From: an uncultured Caulobacterales bacterium
Lineage (GTDB): Bacteria > Pseudomonadota > Alphaproteobacteria > Caulobacterales > Caulobacteraceae
Reading direction: 5' to 3'
DNA: 64,000 nt
Assembly: GCA_903862425.1 (NCBI GenBank)
Contig: CAIOYC010000019.1
Location: 100,366 to 164,365 of the forward strand
The notes under the pieces are model-generated. The model searched no databases. It was not told where the DNA came from and saw only the letters and a program-made list of their open reading frames with translations. Made by a program: the position numbers and the translations under genes. Below are positions 26,737 to 33,929 of this stretch, one piece after another. Numbering within the stretch: the stretch's first letter is position 1; each line of letters begins with the position of its first letter.

Positions 26737-27663
26737 ATGACCCAAGCCACCCCCTATCCGATCGGAACGCCCGGACTCCCCTGGGAGGAGGCGGAGCGAA
26801 ACGAGTGGCGGGCGCTGCAGGCCAGACGGCGCCGCTATGATCAGGACGTGGAGCCACGCCTTCGGGCGCTCGCCGATCGATTCGAAACGGTGGTCTATGG
26901 CCGACTGGAGTACAACGGCGAGGCTTACGCGCTTTACGCATTAAGGAGCCGCGACTGGAACGCCAGCCTGCCTGCCGCCCTGGTGACCGGCGGCGTCCAT
27001 GGCTATGAGACCAGCGGCGTGATGGGCGCGATCGAGTTCCTCGAGAAGCGGGCCGCGGACTATGCGGGCAGGGTCAATCTGCTGGCGGCGCCTTGCGTCA
27101 ATCCATGGGGCTATGAGCGCATCAACCGCTGGAACTATGACGCGATCGATCCGAACCGTAGTTTCCGCGCAGACAGTCCTTCGCACGAGGCTTCCGCTCT
27201 CATCGATCTGGTCACGCCGCTGATCGGGCAGTTTCTTCTGCACATCGATTTGCACGAAACGACCGATAGCGACGAAAGCGAGTTCCGTCCGGCGCTGGCG
27301 GCGCGCGATGGCAAGGTCTACGAACCGGGTCTGATCCCCGACGGCTTTTACCTCGTTACCGACACCGTCAACAGGCAGCTGCCGTTCCAGCAGGCGATCA
27401 TCGAGGCGGTTGAGCGGGTGACCCACATCGCCCCGCCGGACGAGGCGGGCGAGATCATCGGTTGCCCGGTCCTGACCCATGGTGTGATCGAATATCCGCT
27501 GAAGGACTACGGCATGTGCCCTTCGATCACCGGAGCGCGCTACACGACCACCACCGAGGTCTATCCCGACAGCCCCCGCGCGACACCGCAGCAGTGCAAT
27601 GGCGCCCAGGTCGCCGCTGTCTGCGCCGCGCTGGACTATGCCCTCGCTGCGCCGGCGGGATAA
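26737..27663 (+). CDS. M14 family metallocarboxypeptidase-like protein
   Basis: Zinc carboxypeptidase or succinylglutamate-desuccinylase-like hydrolase of 308 aa. Zinc ligands are visible as HxxE in GGVHGYETSG and His in FLLHIDLHETTD. NPWGYERINRWNYDAIDPNRSF matches the M14 Asn-Arg substrate-binding block. The catalytic Glu is probably in TTTTEVYPDSP. There is no signal peptide, so action is cytoplasmic. Substrate not known. Confidence 0.87.
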   Translation: MTQATPYPIGTPGLPWEEAERNEWRALQARRRRYDQDVEPRLRALADRFETVVYGRLEYNGEAYALYALRSRDWNASLPAALVTGGVHGYETSGVMGAIEFLEKRAADYAGRVNLLAAPCVNPWGYERINRWNYDAIDPNRSFRADSPSHEASALIDLVTPLIGQFLLHIDLHETTDSDESEFRPALAARDGKVYEPGLIPDGFYLVTDTVNRQLPFQQAIIEAVERVTHIAPPDEAGEIIGCPVLTHGVIEYPLKDYGMCPSITGARYTTTTEVYPDSPRATPQQCNGAQVAAVCAALDYALAAPAG

Positions 27664-27712
27664 GGTCGACCGGCTTCAGGGGCCAATGGAAGGCGTTAGC
27701 GGGACGCGGGCG

Positions 27713-28066
27713 TCAGTCCTCGCCCGCCGCATTGTTCCGCACCGCTTTGCGCGCAAACCCACGCCGCGCAGGTGTCTCGCCCCGCGCCTTGGCGGTGATT
27801 TCCTTGAGCTTGCGGGTCTGCAGGGACGACAGGGCGCTTGCGCCGGAGCCCTTTTCGGGATCGGCGAAGGCGCGGCCGTAGGTCTGCACGCGTTCGCCCA
27901 CCGTCTCGAGGAATTCGCCCTCCCAGTCGGAGAGCTTGACGCCGGCCTTGTCGGCCTCGGCCTGCGCGCGCTTCAGAGCCTTCAAGGCCGCGCGTTTGAT
28001 CCGCGCCTTCTCCTTGGCGCGTTGCTCCTCCCTCGTAGGAGGGGGTTTGTTGTTTCCGAAACTCAG
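27713..28066 (-). CDS. Hypothetical basic protein with possible CTG start
   Basis: Unrecognised Lys/Arg/Ala-rich helical protein. The reading frame is plainly coding upstream of its first conventional start (TTG at 27985), with the stretch [19 protein letters not shown]. The only start that keeps it is CTG at 28066, overlapping the gapR stop as CTGA, exactly like the ATGA/GTGA overlaps elsewhere here. That gives 117 aa. The N-terminal helix (20-45) is strongly basic, and the middle holds [23 protein letters not shown]. Cotranscribed with gapR. Confidence 0.7.
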   Translation of the reverse strand: MSFGNNKPPPTREEQRAKEKARIKRAALKALKRAQAEADKAGVKLSDWEGEFLETVGERVQTYGRAFADPEKGSGASALSSLQTRKLKEITAKARGETPARRGFARKAVRNNAAGED

Positions 28067-28335
28067 AGCCCGCCGATGGCGGAGAGATAGAGGTCTAAGA
28101 TCGCCTCCTCCTCCATCCGCTTGGCCTTGTCCTGCTTACGCAGGCGCACGACCTTGCGCATGATCTTGGTGTCGAAGCCCTCGCCCTTGGCCTCGGCGAA
28201 GACCTCCTTCATGTCGGCCATGATGGCGGCCTTGTCTTCCTCCAGCCGCTCGATGCGCTCGATCAGGCTCTTCAGGCGTCCCTGCGCGGCGCCGGCCAGA
28301 ACGTCGGCGGAAAGGGAGGAGGCGTCGTCGGCCAT
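28063..28335 (-). CDS. gapR: Nucleoid-associated protein GapR (DUF2312)
   Basis: DUF2312 protein of 90 aa, the GapR family, which in Caulobacter crescentus encircles overtwisted AT-rich DNA and supports replication and segregation. The long helix (residues 18-48, [20 protein letters not shown]) and the basic [21 protein letters not shown] are diagnostic. It is followed without a gap by a small basic protein gene. The presence of GapR supports the alphaproteobacterial assignment. Confidence 0.95.
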   Translation of the reverse strand: MADDASSLSADVLAGAAQGRLKSLIERIERLEEDKAAIMADMKEVFAEAKGEGFDTKIMRKVVRLRKQDKAKRMEEEAILDLYLSAIGGL

Positions 28336-28393
28336 CGGAGCAACCTGAAATGAAGCGGGGAACGGGCGCGACCCTACCGACCTGGCGGGCGCC

Positions 28394-29050
28394 TCACAAC
28401 AGGCCGAGCGTCCGAAGTTGTGGACCGAGCGCCGCAGGGTCGGTGAAGTGGTGGACGTGGAAGCCGAGCCTCGCCGCCGCGTCTATGTTCGCCGCCACAT
28501 CGTCCACGAAGAGCATTTCGTGCGGCTCAAGGCCTGTACGCTTGACGACGAGGCGGAAGATGGCCGGGTCAGGCTTGATCACACCGTGTTCGGCGGAGAC
28601 CACGACGGTCTGCAGGCAGCGGAAGACCGGGCTCATGGCCCGCACCCCGGGCCAGGCCTCGCGGCTCATATTGGTCAGGCCGTGGATCGGCGTGCCGTGC
28701 GCATGCAGGGCCTCGATCACCGCCTCGGTCTCGGGGATCGCGCCGGAGAACATCTCCGGCCAGCGCGCCCACCAGGCTTCGATCAGCGGTGCGTGTTCTG
28801 GATAGAGGGCGGAGCGCTCGGCGATGATCTCGCCGAAGGTGCGCCCGGCATCGGTCTGGCTGTGCCAGTCCATGGTGCAGACCTCGCCCAGGAAGCGGTC
28901 GAGCGCGGCGGGATCGGCGATCAGCTTGGAATAAAGGGTGCGCGGGCTCCAGCGCACAATCACATTACCCACGTCAAAAAGGACGGCTTTTGGCCGTCCT
29001 TTCGGGTCTTCCATATCCGAGGCCGCCCGCGGTTCAGCGGGCGCGGGCAT
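28394..29050 (-). CDS. HAD family hydrolase (epoxide hydrolase N-terminal type)
   Basis: HAD phosphatase of 218 aa, subclass IA. Motif I is [12 protein letters not shown], motif [13 protein letters not shown], motif III Lys in HGVIKPDP, motif [16 protein letters not shown]. The ATG at 29050 overlaps the rpmJ stop (TGATG); an ATG at 29014 is an alternative. A complete Rho-independent terminator (28976-29002) lies within codons for [11 protein letters not shown], so most rpmJ-initiated transcripts may end before this gene is finished. Substrate unknown. Confidence 0.9.
   Translation of the reverse strand: MPAPAEPRAASDMEDPKGRPKAVLFDVGNVIVRWSPRTLYSKLIADPAALDRFLGEVCTMDWHSQTDAGRTFGEIIAERSALYPEHAPLIEAWWARWPEMFSGAIPETEAVIEALHAHGTPIHGLTNMSREAWPGVRAMSPVFRCLQTVVVSAEHGVIKPDPAIFRLVVKRTGLEPHEMLFVDDVAANIDAAARLGFHVHHFTDPAALGPQLRTLGLL
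28976..29002 (-). terminator. Rho-independent terminator inside HAD gene start
   Basis: Perfect 10-base stem AAAGGACGGC/GCCGTCCTTT with a 5-base loop, followed on the minus strand by a TTTTT tract then GACG. It is 48 bases downstream of the rpmJ stop codon and lies in the beginning of the next coding region. Confidence 0.85.
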
Positions 29051-29175
29051 CAGCCCTGTTTGGCCTTGAAGCGCGGGTCGGTCTTGTTGATGACGTAGAC
29101 GACGCCCTTGCGACGCACGAGCTTGCAGTCGCGGTGGCGGCCCTTCAGGGACTTCAGCGAGCTTCTGACCTTCAT
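29050..29175 (-). CDS. rpmJ: 50S ribosomal protein L36
   Basis: Ribosomal protein bL36, 41 aa, with [20 protein letters not shown] and the end [12 protein letters not shown]. It carries only one of the zinc-ribbon cysteines (Cys17), so it is the zinc-free type common in Alphaproteobacteria. It is translationally overlapped by the HAD gene (TGATG), and its own terminator lies inside that gene. A hairpin at 29205-29232 ends the preceding transcript. Confidence 0.97.
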   Translation of the reverse strand: MKVRSSLKSLKGRHRDCKLVRRKGVVYVINKTDPRFKAKQG

Positions 29176-29204
29176 GGCGCGGGTACCTGGCGTCGTTCGT
29201 CAAA

Positions 29205-29232
29205 CAGAAACGCCCCGCGAGATATCGCGGGG
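29205..29232 (-). terminator. Terminator upstream of rpmJ
   Basis: Stem CCCCGCGA/TCGCGGGG with loop GATA (29213-29232), followed on the minus strand by GCGTTTCTGTTT. It lies 116 bases after the stop of the small gene at 29348 and 30 bases before rpmJ. Confidence 0.65.
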
Positions 29233-29347
29233 ACGAGGGAGGCGGGTGAGTAGGGCGCCGAGGCGGGCGAGTCAAGGCGGCGGTGTCTAATCTCCAACCT
29301 CAGCTAACCCCCCGAGGTCGGGATAGGTGAGCGTCGTGGTCGGGGGC

Positions 29348-29623
29348 TTATCGAACCCGCTCCTTCTCTTTGGGCGCTGAGACACCACGCGTCTTCGCCT
29401 CGGACTTGGGTTTTGGCAGGAGGCGGAAGCGGCTCTGGCACCAGGCGAAGTCGACCCCCACGTCGAGCAGGGCGTCCGACCGTCCGCAGGGGCAGGCGAA
29501 ATCCATCACCTCGATCACGCGGTAGGTCTCTCCAGCCACCAGGGGCACCGGCCAGCCCGTCACATGGTTCGGGGCCGCGTTGACACATAGAACCAGATCA
29601 TCTGGGCCGATCGCGTCGCTCAT
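29348..29623 (-). CDS. Hypothetical small protein with CxC motif
   Basis: I do not recognise this 91-aa protein. It has a compact beta-rich core (GPDDLVLCVNAAPNH, GETYRVIEVMDFACPCG) with cysteines at CPC and later WCQSRFRLL, suggesting a metal or structural site, and a basic tail (KPKSEAKTRGV...). The start at 29623 is chosen for GGAAG five bases upstream; ATG at 29632 is also possible. It lies alone between rpmJ and a divergent M20 peptidase. Confidence 0.72.
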   Translation of the reverse strand: MSDAIGPDDLVLCVNAAPNHVTGWPVPLVAGETYRVIEVMDFACPCGRSDALLDVGVDFAWCQSRFRLLPKPKSEAKTRGVSAPKEKERVR

Positions 29624-29777
29624 AGCTTCCATCCATGATCCTGAAGGTGAAATAGGCTCTGACCCGTAGGCGGCAAGCGCCGGGACTGGGTGATCGGCTT
29701 TCTTACGCCTGTCCAACGCAGATGTTTGCAACGGCCGCGCGCCCGCCTAAGCTCGGGCTTTTTACGGGGATAGGCAT

Positions 29778-31187
29778 ATGTTCAGGACGCTTCTGGTTTC
29801 GACCGCGCTGGCCACCGCTCTGTCGGGGGCTGCGGCCGCCCAGCCTCGTCCGGATCAGGTCGCTTTCCGGGCGCTCTACAAGGAACTGGTGGAGACCAAC
29901 ACCACCCTGTCGTCCGGCAGCTGCACCCTGGCGGCGGAGCGGATGGCGGCGCACCTGAAGGCGGCGGGCATCCCGGACGCCGATATTCATCCCTTCGCCG
30001 CGCCCGATCATCCCAAGGAAGGCGGCCTGGTGGTGGTCTATCCGGGCCGCGATCTTAAGGCCAAGGCGGTGCTCATGCTGGCCCACCTCGATGTGGTGGA
30101 GGCCAAGCGCGAGGACTGGACCCGCGATCCCTTCACCCTGGTGGAGGAGAACGGCAACTTTTATGCCCGCGGCGTGGCCGACGACAAGGCGATGGCCTCG
30201 ATCTGGGTCGATACCCTGGTCCGCTTCAAGAAGGAGGGGTTCAAGCCGCGCCGGACGCTGAAGCTGGCCCTGACTTGCGGGGAGGAGACCAACGGCGCGT
30301 TCAACGGCGCGCAATACCTGGCCACCAATAAGCGCGACCTGATCGATGCGGCCTTCGCTGTGAACGAGGGTGGCGGCGGCCTGCTTGATGGCGCGGGCAA
30401 GCCGGTCTTCCTGGGCATCCAGGTCGGCGAAAAGCTGTCGCAGAACTACACGCTGGAGGTGACCAACCCCGGCGGACACAGCTCGCGTCCCCTGCCGGAC
30501 AACGCCATCTACCACCTGGCCGGCGCCCTGATGCACATTCAGGCCTACCGCTTTCCGGTGGAGTTCAACGACACCACACGCGATTTCTTCACCAAGATGG
30601 GCCCGCTCGCCAAGCCGGAGGAGGGGGCCGCCCTCGCCGCCCTGTTGAAGAACCCCAAGGACGAGAAGGCGCGCGAGATCGCCGAGCGCGACCCGGACGC
30701 CAACGCCATCCTGCACACCAACTGCGTGGCGACGATGCTGGACGCCGGCCATGCCACCAACGCCCTGCCGCAGCGCGCCCGCGCCAACATCAACTGCCGC
30801 ATCTTCCCGGGCACGAGCGCCGAGGCGGTACGCCAGACCCTCGAGCAGGTGATCGGCGATCCGAAGGTCAGGGTGTCGATCCGCGAGGTGCGCAACGCGC
30901 CGGCCCCCCCGCCACCGCTCGATCCGAAGGTGCTCGGCCCGGCCGAAAAGCTGGCCGCCGAGATGTGGCCGGGCGTGCCGCAGGTGCACGAGATGTCGGC
31001 GGGCGCCACCGACGGCGCCTTCCTCACCCCTGTCGGCATTCCGACCTACGGCATCTCCGGCGACTATGGCGATCCGGACGGCGACGGCGTGCACGGCCTG
31101 AACGAACGCATCCGGGTCAAGGTGCTCTATGACAGCCGCGACTACCTCTATCGCCTGATGAAGATCTACGGCGACCAGGCAGACTGA
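29778..31187 (+). CDS. M20/M25/M40 family metallopeptidase, exported
   Basis: Zinc aminoacylase/carboxypeptidase-type peptidase of 469 aa with a signal peptide (residues 1-21, cleavage near AAA-QP). Metal ligands: LMLAHLDVVEAKREDW (His and general context), ARGVADDKAMAS (bridging Asp), TCGEETNGAF (catalytic Glu-Glu), and the last His in GDGVHGLNERI. NPGGHSSRPLPDNAI is the dimerisation-domain His block. Predicted to act in the periplasm on peptides. Ends just before a REP-like repeat. Confidence 0.92.
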   Translation: MFRTLLVSTALATALSGAAAAQPRPDQVAFRALYKELVETNTTLSSGSCTLAAERMAAHLKAAGIPDADIHPFAAPDHPKEGGLVVVYPGRDLKAKAVLMLAHLDVVEAKREDWTRDPFTLVEENGNFYARGVADDKAMASIWVDTLVRFKKEGFKPRRTLKLALTCGEETNGAFNGAQYLATNKRDLIDAAFAVNEGGGGLLDGAGKPVFLGIQVGEKLSQNYTLEVTNPGGHSSRPLPDNAIYHLAGALMHIQAYRFPVEFNDTTRDFFTKMGPLAKPEEGAALAALLKNPKDEKAREIAERDPDANAILHTNCVATMLDAGHATNALPQRARANINCRIFPGTSAEAVRQTLEQVIGDPKVRVSIREVRNAPAPPPPLDPKVLGPAEKLAAEMWPGVPQVHEMSAGATDGAFLTPVGIPTYGISGDYGDPDGDGVHGLNERIRVKVLYDSRDYLYRLMKIYGDQAD

Positions 31188-31200
31188 GTCAGGTCGAGAA

Positions 31201-31226
31201 CTTCGTCCTGAGCTTGTCGAAGGAAG
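31201..31226. repeat. REP-like repeat, copy at M20 3' end
   Basis: CTTCGTCCTGAGCTTGTCGA followed by AGGAAG, 14 bases after the M20 stop codon. The same unit, 20 of 26 bases identical, is at 48318-48343 where it forms the broken end of the thiolase. CCTGAG-Cn-TCGAAGG units are common dispersed extragenic repeats in Alphaproteobacteria. Confidence 0.7.
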
Positions 31227-31300
31227 AGGCCGGCCCACATCTGTCGCGCTTGTGATCCGTTGGAGATACCGATGCGGGTGAAAGCGCGTTACGGTTCTGA

Positions 31301-32608
31301 ATGGACCGTCGCGCCTTCCTCTTTTCGACCGCTGGCCTTGCTATCACACCGATGCCGCAAGGGCTGAACCTCGGCATGCTCGGCGTGCAGGATTTTGCGG
31401 GCGGACAGGCGCCGTCCGCCGCCGCGCCGCCGCTGGACACCGCCTTCGCCGCCTGGCGCGAGAGCTTCATCCCCAAGGCCGTGGCCAAGGGCCTGCCGGA
31501 GGAACGGGTGCGGGCGGAGCTGATGGGGCTGACCCCCGATCCACACGTGATCACACTCGATCACCGCCAGCCGGAGCTGACCAAGCCGATCTCCAACTAC
31601 CTGAACACCTGCACCTCGGCCTCCAACATCGCCAGGGGTCAGGCGGGGCTGGCGGCGCAGCAAACGGTGCTTTACCCCATCAGCGATCGGACGGGCGTGC
31701 CGGGCGAGATCATCGTCGCGATCTGGGGTATGGAGTCGGCGTTTGGCGCGGTGCAGGGCTCGGACGACGTGCTGCGCTCGCTCGCTACCCTCGCCAGCGA
31801 CGGGCGGCGCCGCGCCTGGGCCGAGGGCGAGCTCATCGCCGCCTTCAAGATCCTGGTCTCTGGCGAGGCCGGCCGCGCGCAGCTGCGAGGGTCCTGGGCC
31901 GGTGCCATGGGCCAGACCCAGTTCTCACCCTCCGACTATCTGAATTTCGCCGTCGATGGCGACGGGGACGGGCGACGGGACATCTGGGGTTCGGCGGCCG
32001 ACGCCCTGGCCTCCACCGCCAACTTCCTGTCGCGCAAGGCCGCCTGGCGCGCGGAAGGCGCCGTACAGGTGGAGGTGGCCCTGCCGCGCGCCGGTTTCGA
32101 CTACAGTCTCGCGGAGGGACCGATGAAGTCCGTCGCCGAGTGGCTGGCCATGGGCGTCACCGCACCGCGTGGGTTCCCGGATGTGGCGGTCCATGGCGAT
32201 ACGGCCGGTCTGATCTTGCCCATGGGCTGGCAGGGGCCGGGTTTCCTGATCTATCCCAACCACATGGCCATCCGCGCCTACAACAACTCGGTCGCCTATG
32301 CGCTGGGCGTGGGCCTGCTGGCCGACCGCATCGCCGGGGGCGGTCCTCTGGTGCAGCCCTGGCCAAACGACCAGCCCCTGACCCTGGCCGACCGCGAAGG
32401 GGCGCAGGCGGCTCTGCTGCGCCTCGGCTTCGATCCCGGCGGGCAGGACGGAGTGATCGGCACAGGCACGCGCAAGGCCGCCCGGGCCTGGCAGATGTCC
32501 CGCAGCCTCCCCGCCGACGGCTATCTATCCTACGACCTGATCCAGCGCCTCAAGGCCGAAGCCGGCATCACCGACCCGCCCGCCGCCGCATCCGGCCCGA
32601 GCGCCTAA
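31301..32608 (+). CDS. Lytic murein transglycosylase with peptidoglycan-binding domain
   Basis: MltB-type soluble lytic transglycosylase of 435 aa. The N-terminus MDRRAFLFSTAGLAI looks like a Tat-type or long signal. The SLT_2 domain (about 45-340) has the catalytic Glu in IWGMESAFGAVQG and WAGAMGQTQFSPSDYL. The C-terminal 65 residues form a PG_binding_1 domain (LRLGFDPGGQDGVIGTGTRKA). Cleaves glycan strands in the periplasm. Convergent with the CitE-like gene, overlapping by 4 bases. Confidence 0.93.
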   Translation: MDRRAFLFSTAGLAITPMPQGLNLGMLGVQDFAGGQAPSAAAPPLDTAFAAWRESFIPKAVAKGLPEERVRAELMGLTPDPHVITLDHRQPELTKPISNYLNTCTSASNIARGQAGLAAQQTVLYPISDRTGVPGEIIVAIWGMESAFGAVQGSDDVLRSLATLASDGRRRAWAEGELIAAFKILVSGEAGRAQLRGSWAGAMGQTQFSPSDYLNFAVDGDGDGRRDIWGSAADALASTANFLSRKAAWRAEGAVQVEVALPRAGFDYSLAEGPMKSVAEWLAMGVTAPRGFPDVAVHGDTAGLILPMGWQGPGFLIYPNHMAIRAYNNSVAYALGVGLLADRIAGGGPLVQPWPNDQPLTLADREGAQAALLRLGFDPGGQDGVIGTGTRKAARAWQMSRSLPADGYLSYDLIQRLKAEAGITDPPAAASGPSA

Positions 32609-33477
32609 AGCCCTGCCAATAACCGCTGCGCCTGTTTTAGGTGCGGCATGTCGAGCATCTTGCCGTCCAGCGCCACGACGCCGGCGCCGGGATTGTCCGT
32701 GAACAGAGCGACGACCTGGCGCGCGTGAGCGATCTCGGCGTCGGAGGGACGGAACACCGCTTCGATCACCGCCACCTGGGCCGGGTGGATGGCCATCATG
32801 CCGGTGAAGCCCTCACGCCGCCCCGCCTCGGCATAGGCCCGCAGGCCATCGAGGTCCTTGAAGGCCGGATAGACGGTCTCGATGGCCGGCACGTCGGCGG
32901 CGGCGGCGCCGGCGATACAGAGCGAGCGGGCCATGCGGCAGAGGTCGGTGAAGCTGCCGTCCGGATGGCGGTTGATCTGGGCGCCGACGGCGGCGGGCAG
33001 ATCCTCCGCGCCCCAGGTCAGGCCGATCAGGCGCGGACCAACCACGCCGTAGCCGCCGAGGGCGAAGATGGAGGCGGGTGTCTCGGTGGCGATGGGCAGG
33101 ATACGGATCGACCCCTCAGCCACGCCCGCCTCGGCCTCCAACCGCCCCAGCCTTCGCACCAGATCGATCACATCCTGTGGCCCGTCCGGCTTGGGCAGCA
33201 CGATTCCGTTAGGCGCAGCGGGGACCGCGGCGGCGAGATCGGCGGCGGCATGAGCGGTGGAAAGCGGATTGATCCGGACCCAGAGCTGCGGGCCTTCCGC
33301 GGGTCGTGCGCGCAGGAAGTCGGCGGTGGCGGTGCGGGCGGCGGCCTTGTTCACCTCCGCCACGGAGTCCTCCAGGTCGAGGATCACCGCGCCGACTCCA
33401 GAGGCGGCCGCCTTGGCCATCTTGGCGGGCGTATCGCCCGGCGCAAACAACCAGGAACGGGCCGCACGGCCAGCCAT
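32605..33477 (-). CDS. HpcH/HpaI-CitE family beta-hydroxyacyl-CoA lyase
   Basis: CitE-like C-C lyase of 290 aa. Visible are SWLFAPGDTPAKM (CoA contact), AVILDLEDSVAEVNK (metal Glu/Asp), RINPLSTAH, LPIATETPASIF and GLTWGAEDLPAAVGAQ. It is the last gene of the isovalerate operon and starts by TGATG overlap with MaoC. In Mycobacterium tuberculosis the same neighbourhood (Rv2498c-Rv2502c) encodes a CitE-like enzyme acting as HMG-CoA and citramalyl-CoA lyase in leucine breakdown; I infer that role here. Confidence 0.85.
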   Translation of the reverse strand: MAGRAARSWLFAPGDTPAKMAKAAASGVGAVILDLEDSVAEVNKAAARTATADFLRARPAEGPQLWVRINPLSTAHAAADLAAAVPAAPNGIVLPKPDGPQDVIDLVRRLGRLEAEAGVAEGSIRILPIATETPASIFALGGYGVVGPRLIGLTWGAEDLPAAVGAQINRHPDGSFTDLCRMARSLCIAGAAAADVPAIETVYPAFKDLDGLRAYAEAGRREGFTGMMAIHPAQVAVIEAVFRPSDAEIAHARQVVALFTDNPGAGVVALDGKMLDMPHLKQAQRLLAGL

Positions 33478-33929
33478 CAGGCGGCGCTCTTGTGCAGGAG
33501 CGCGGTGCGCTTGCACTGGCACACCACCTCGCCGCGCTGATTGATCGCCTTATGCTCGAACACGATCAGGCCTGCGGTAGGACGGGATTTGGACTCGCGC
33601 TTGTCCACCACGCTGGTCTCGAAGCGCAGGGTGTCGCCGACGAAGACCGGCTTGGGATGCACGAGGGCGTCGTAGCCGAGATTGGCGACCAGCACCCCCA
33701 CCGTGGTGTCGCCCACCGAGGCGCCGACCATCAGGCCGAAGGTGTAGATGCCGTTGACGACGATGCGACCGAACTCGGTGCCCGCCGCATATTCCGCATC
33801 CAGATGAAGCGGCTGCGGGTTGTGTGTGAGGGCGCAGGTCATCAGGTTGTCGGTCTCGGTGACCGTGCGGTGCAGTTCGTGGGCCAGGGTCTCGCCCACC
33901 TGCCACTGGTCCCAGGGCTTGCCGGCCAT
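33477..33929 (-). CDS. MaoC family hydratase of isovalerate operon
   Basis: Hotdog-fold enoyl-CoA hydratase of 150 aa. ALTHNPQPLHLDAEYA carries the catalytic Asn/His-type block, FGRIVVNGIYTFGLMVG the CoA face. It sits between the biotin carboxylase and CitE-like genes with one-base overlaps on each side. By position it should hydrate 3-methylglutaconyl-CoA, a step usually done by a crotonase-fold enzyme (LiuC), which is absent here. Function is inferred from operon order only. Confidence 0.85.
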   Translation of the reverse strand: MAGKPWDQWQVGETLAHELHRTVTETDNLMTCALTHNPQPLHLDAEYAAGTEFGRIVVNGIYTFGLMVGASVGDTTVGVLVANLGYDALVHPKPVFVGDTLRFETSVVDKRESKSRPTAGLIVFEHKAINQRGEVVCQCKRTALLHKSAA

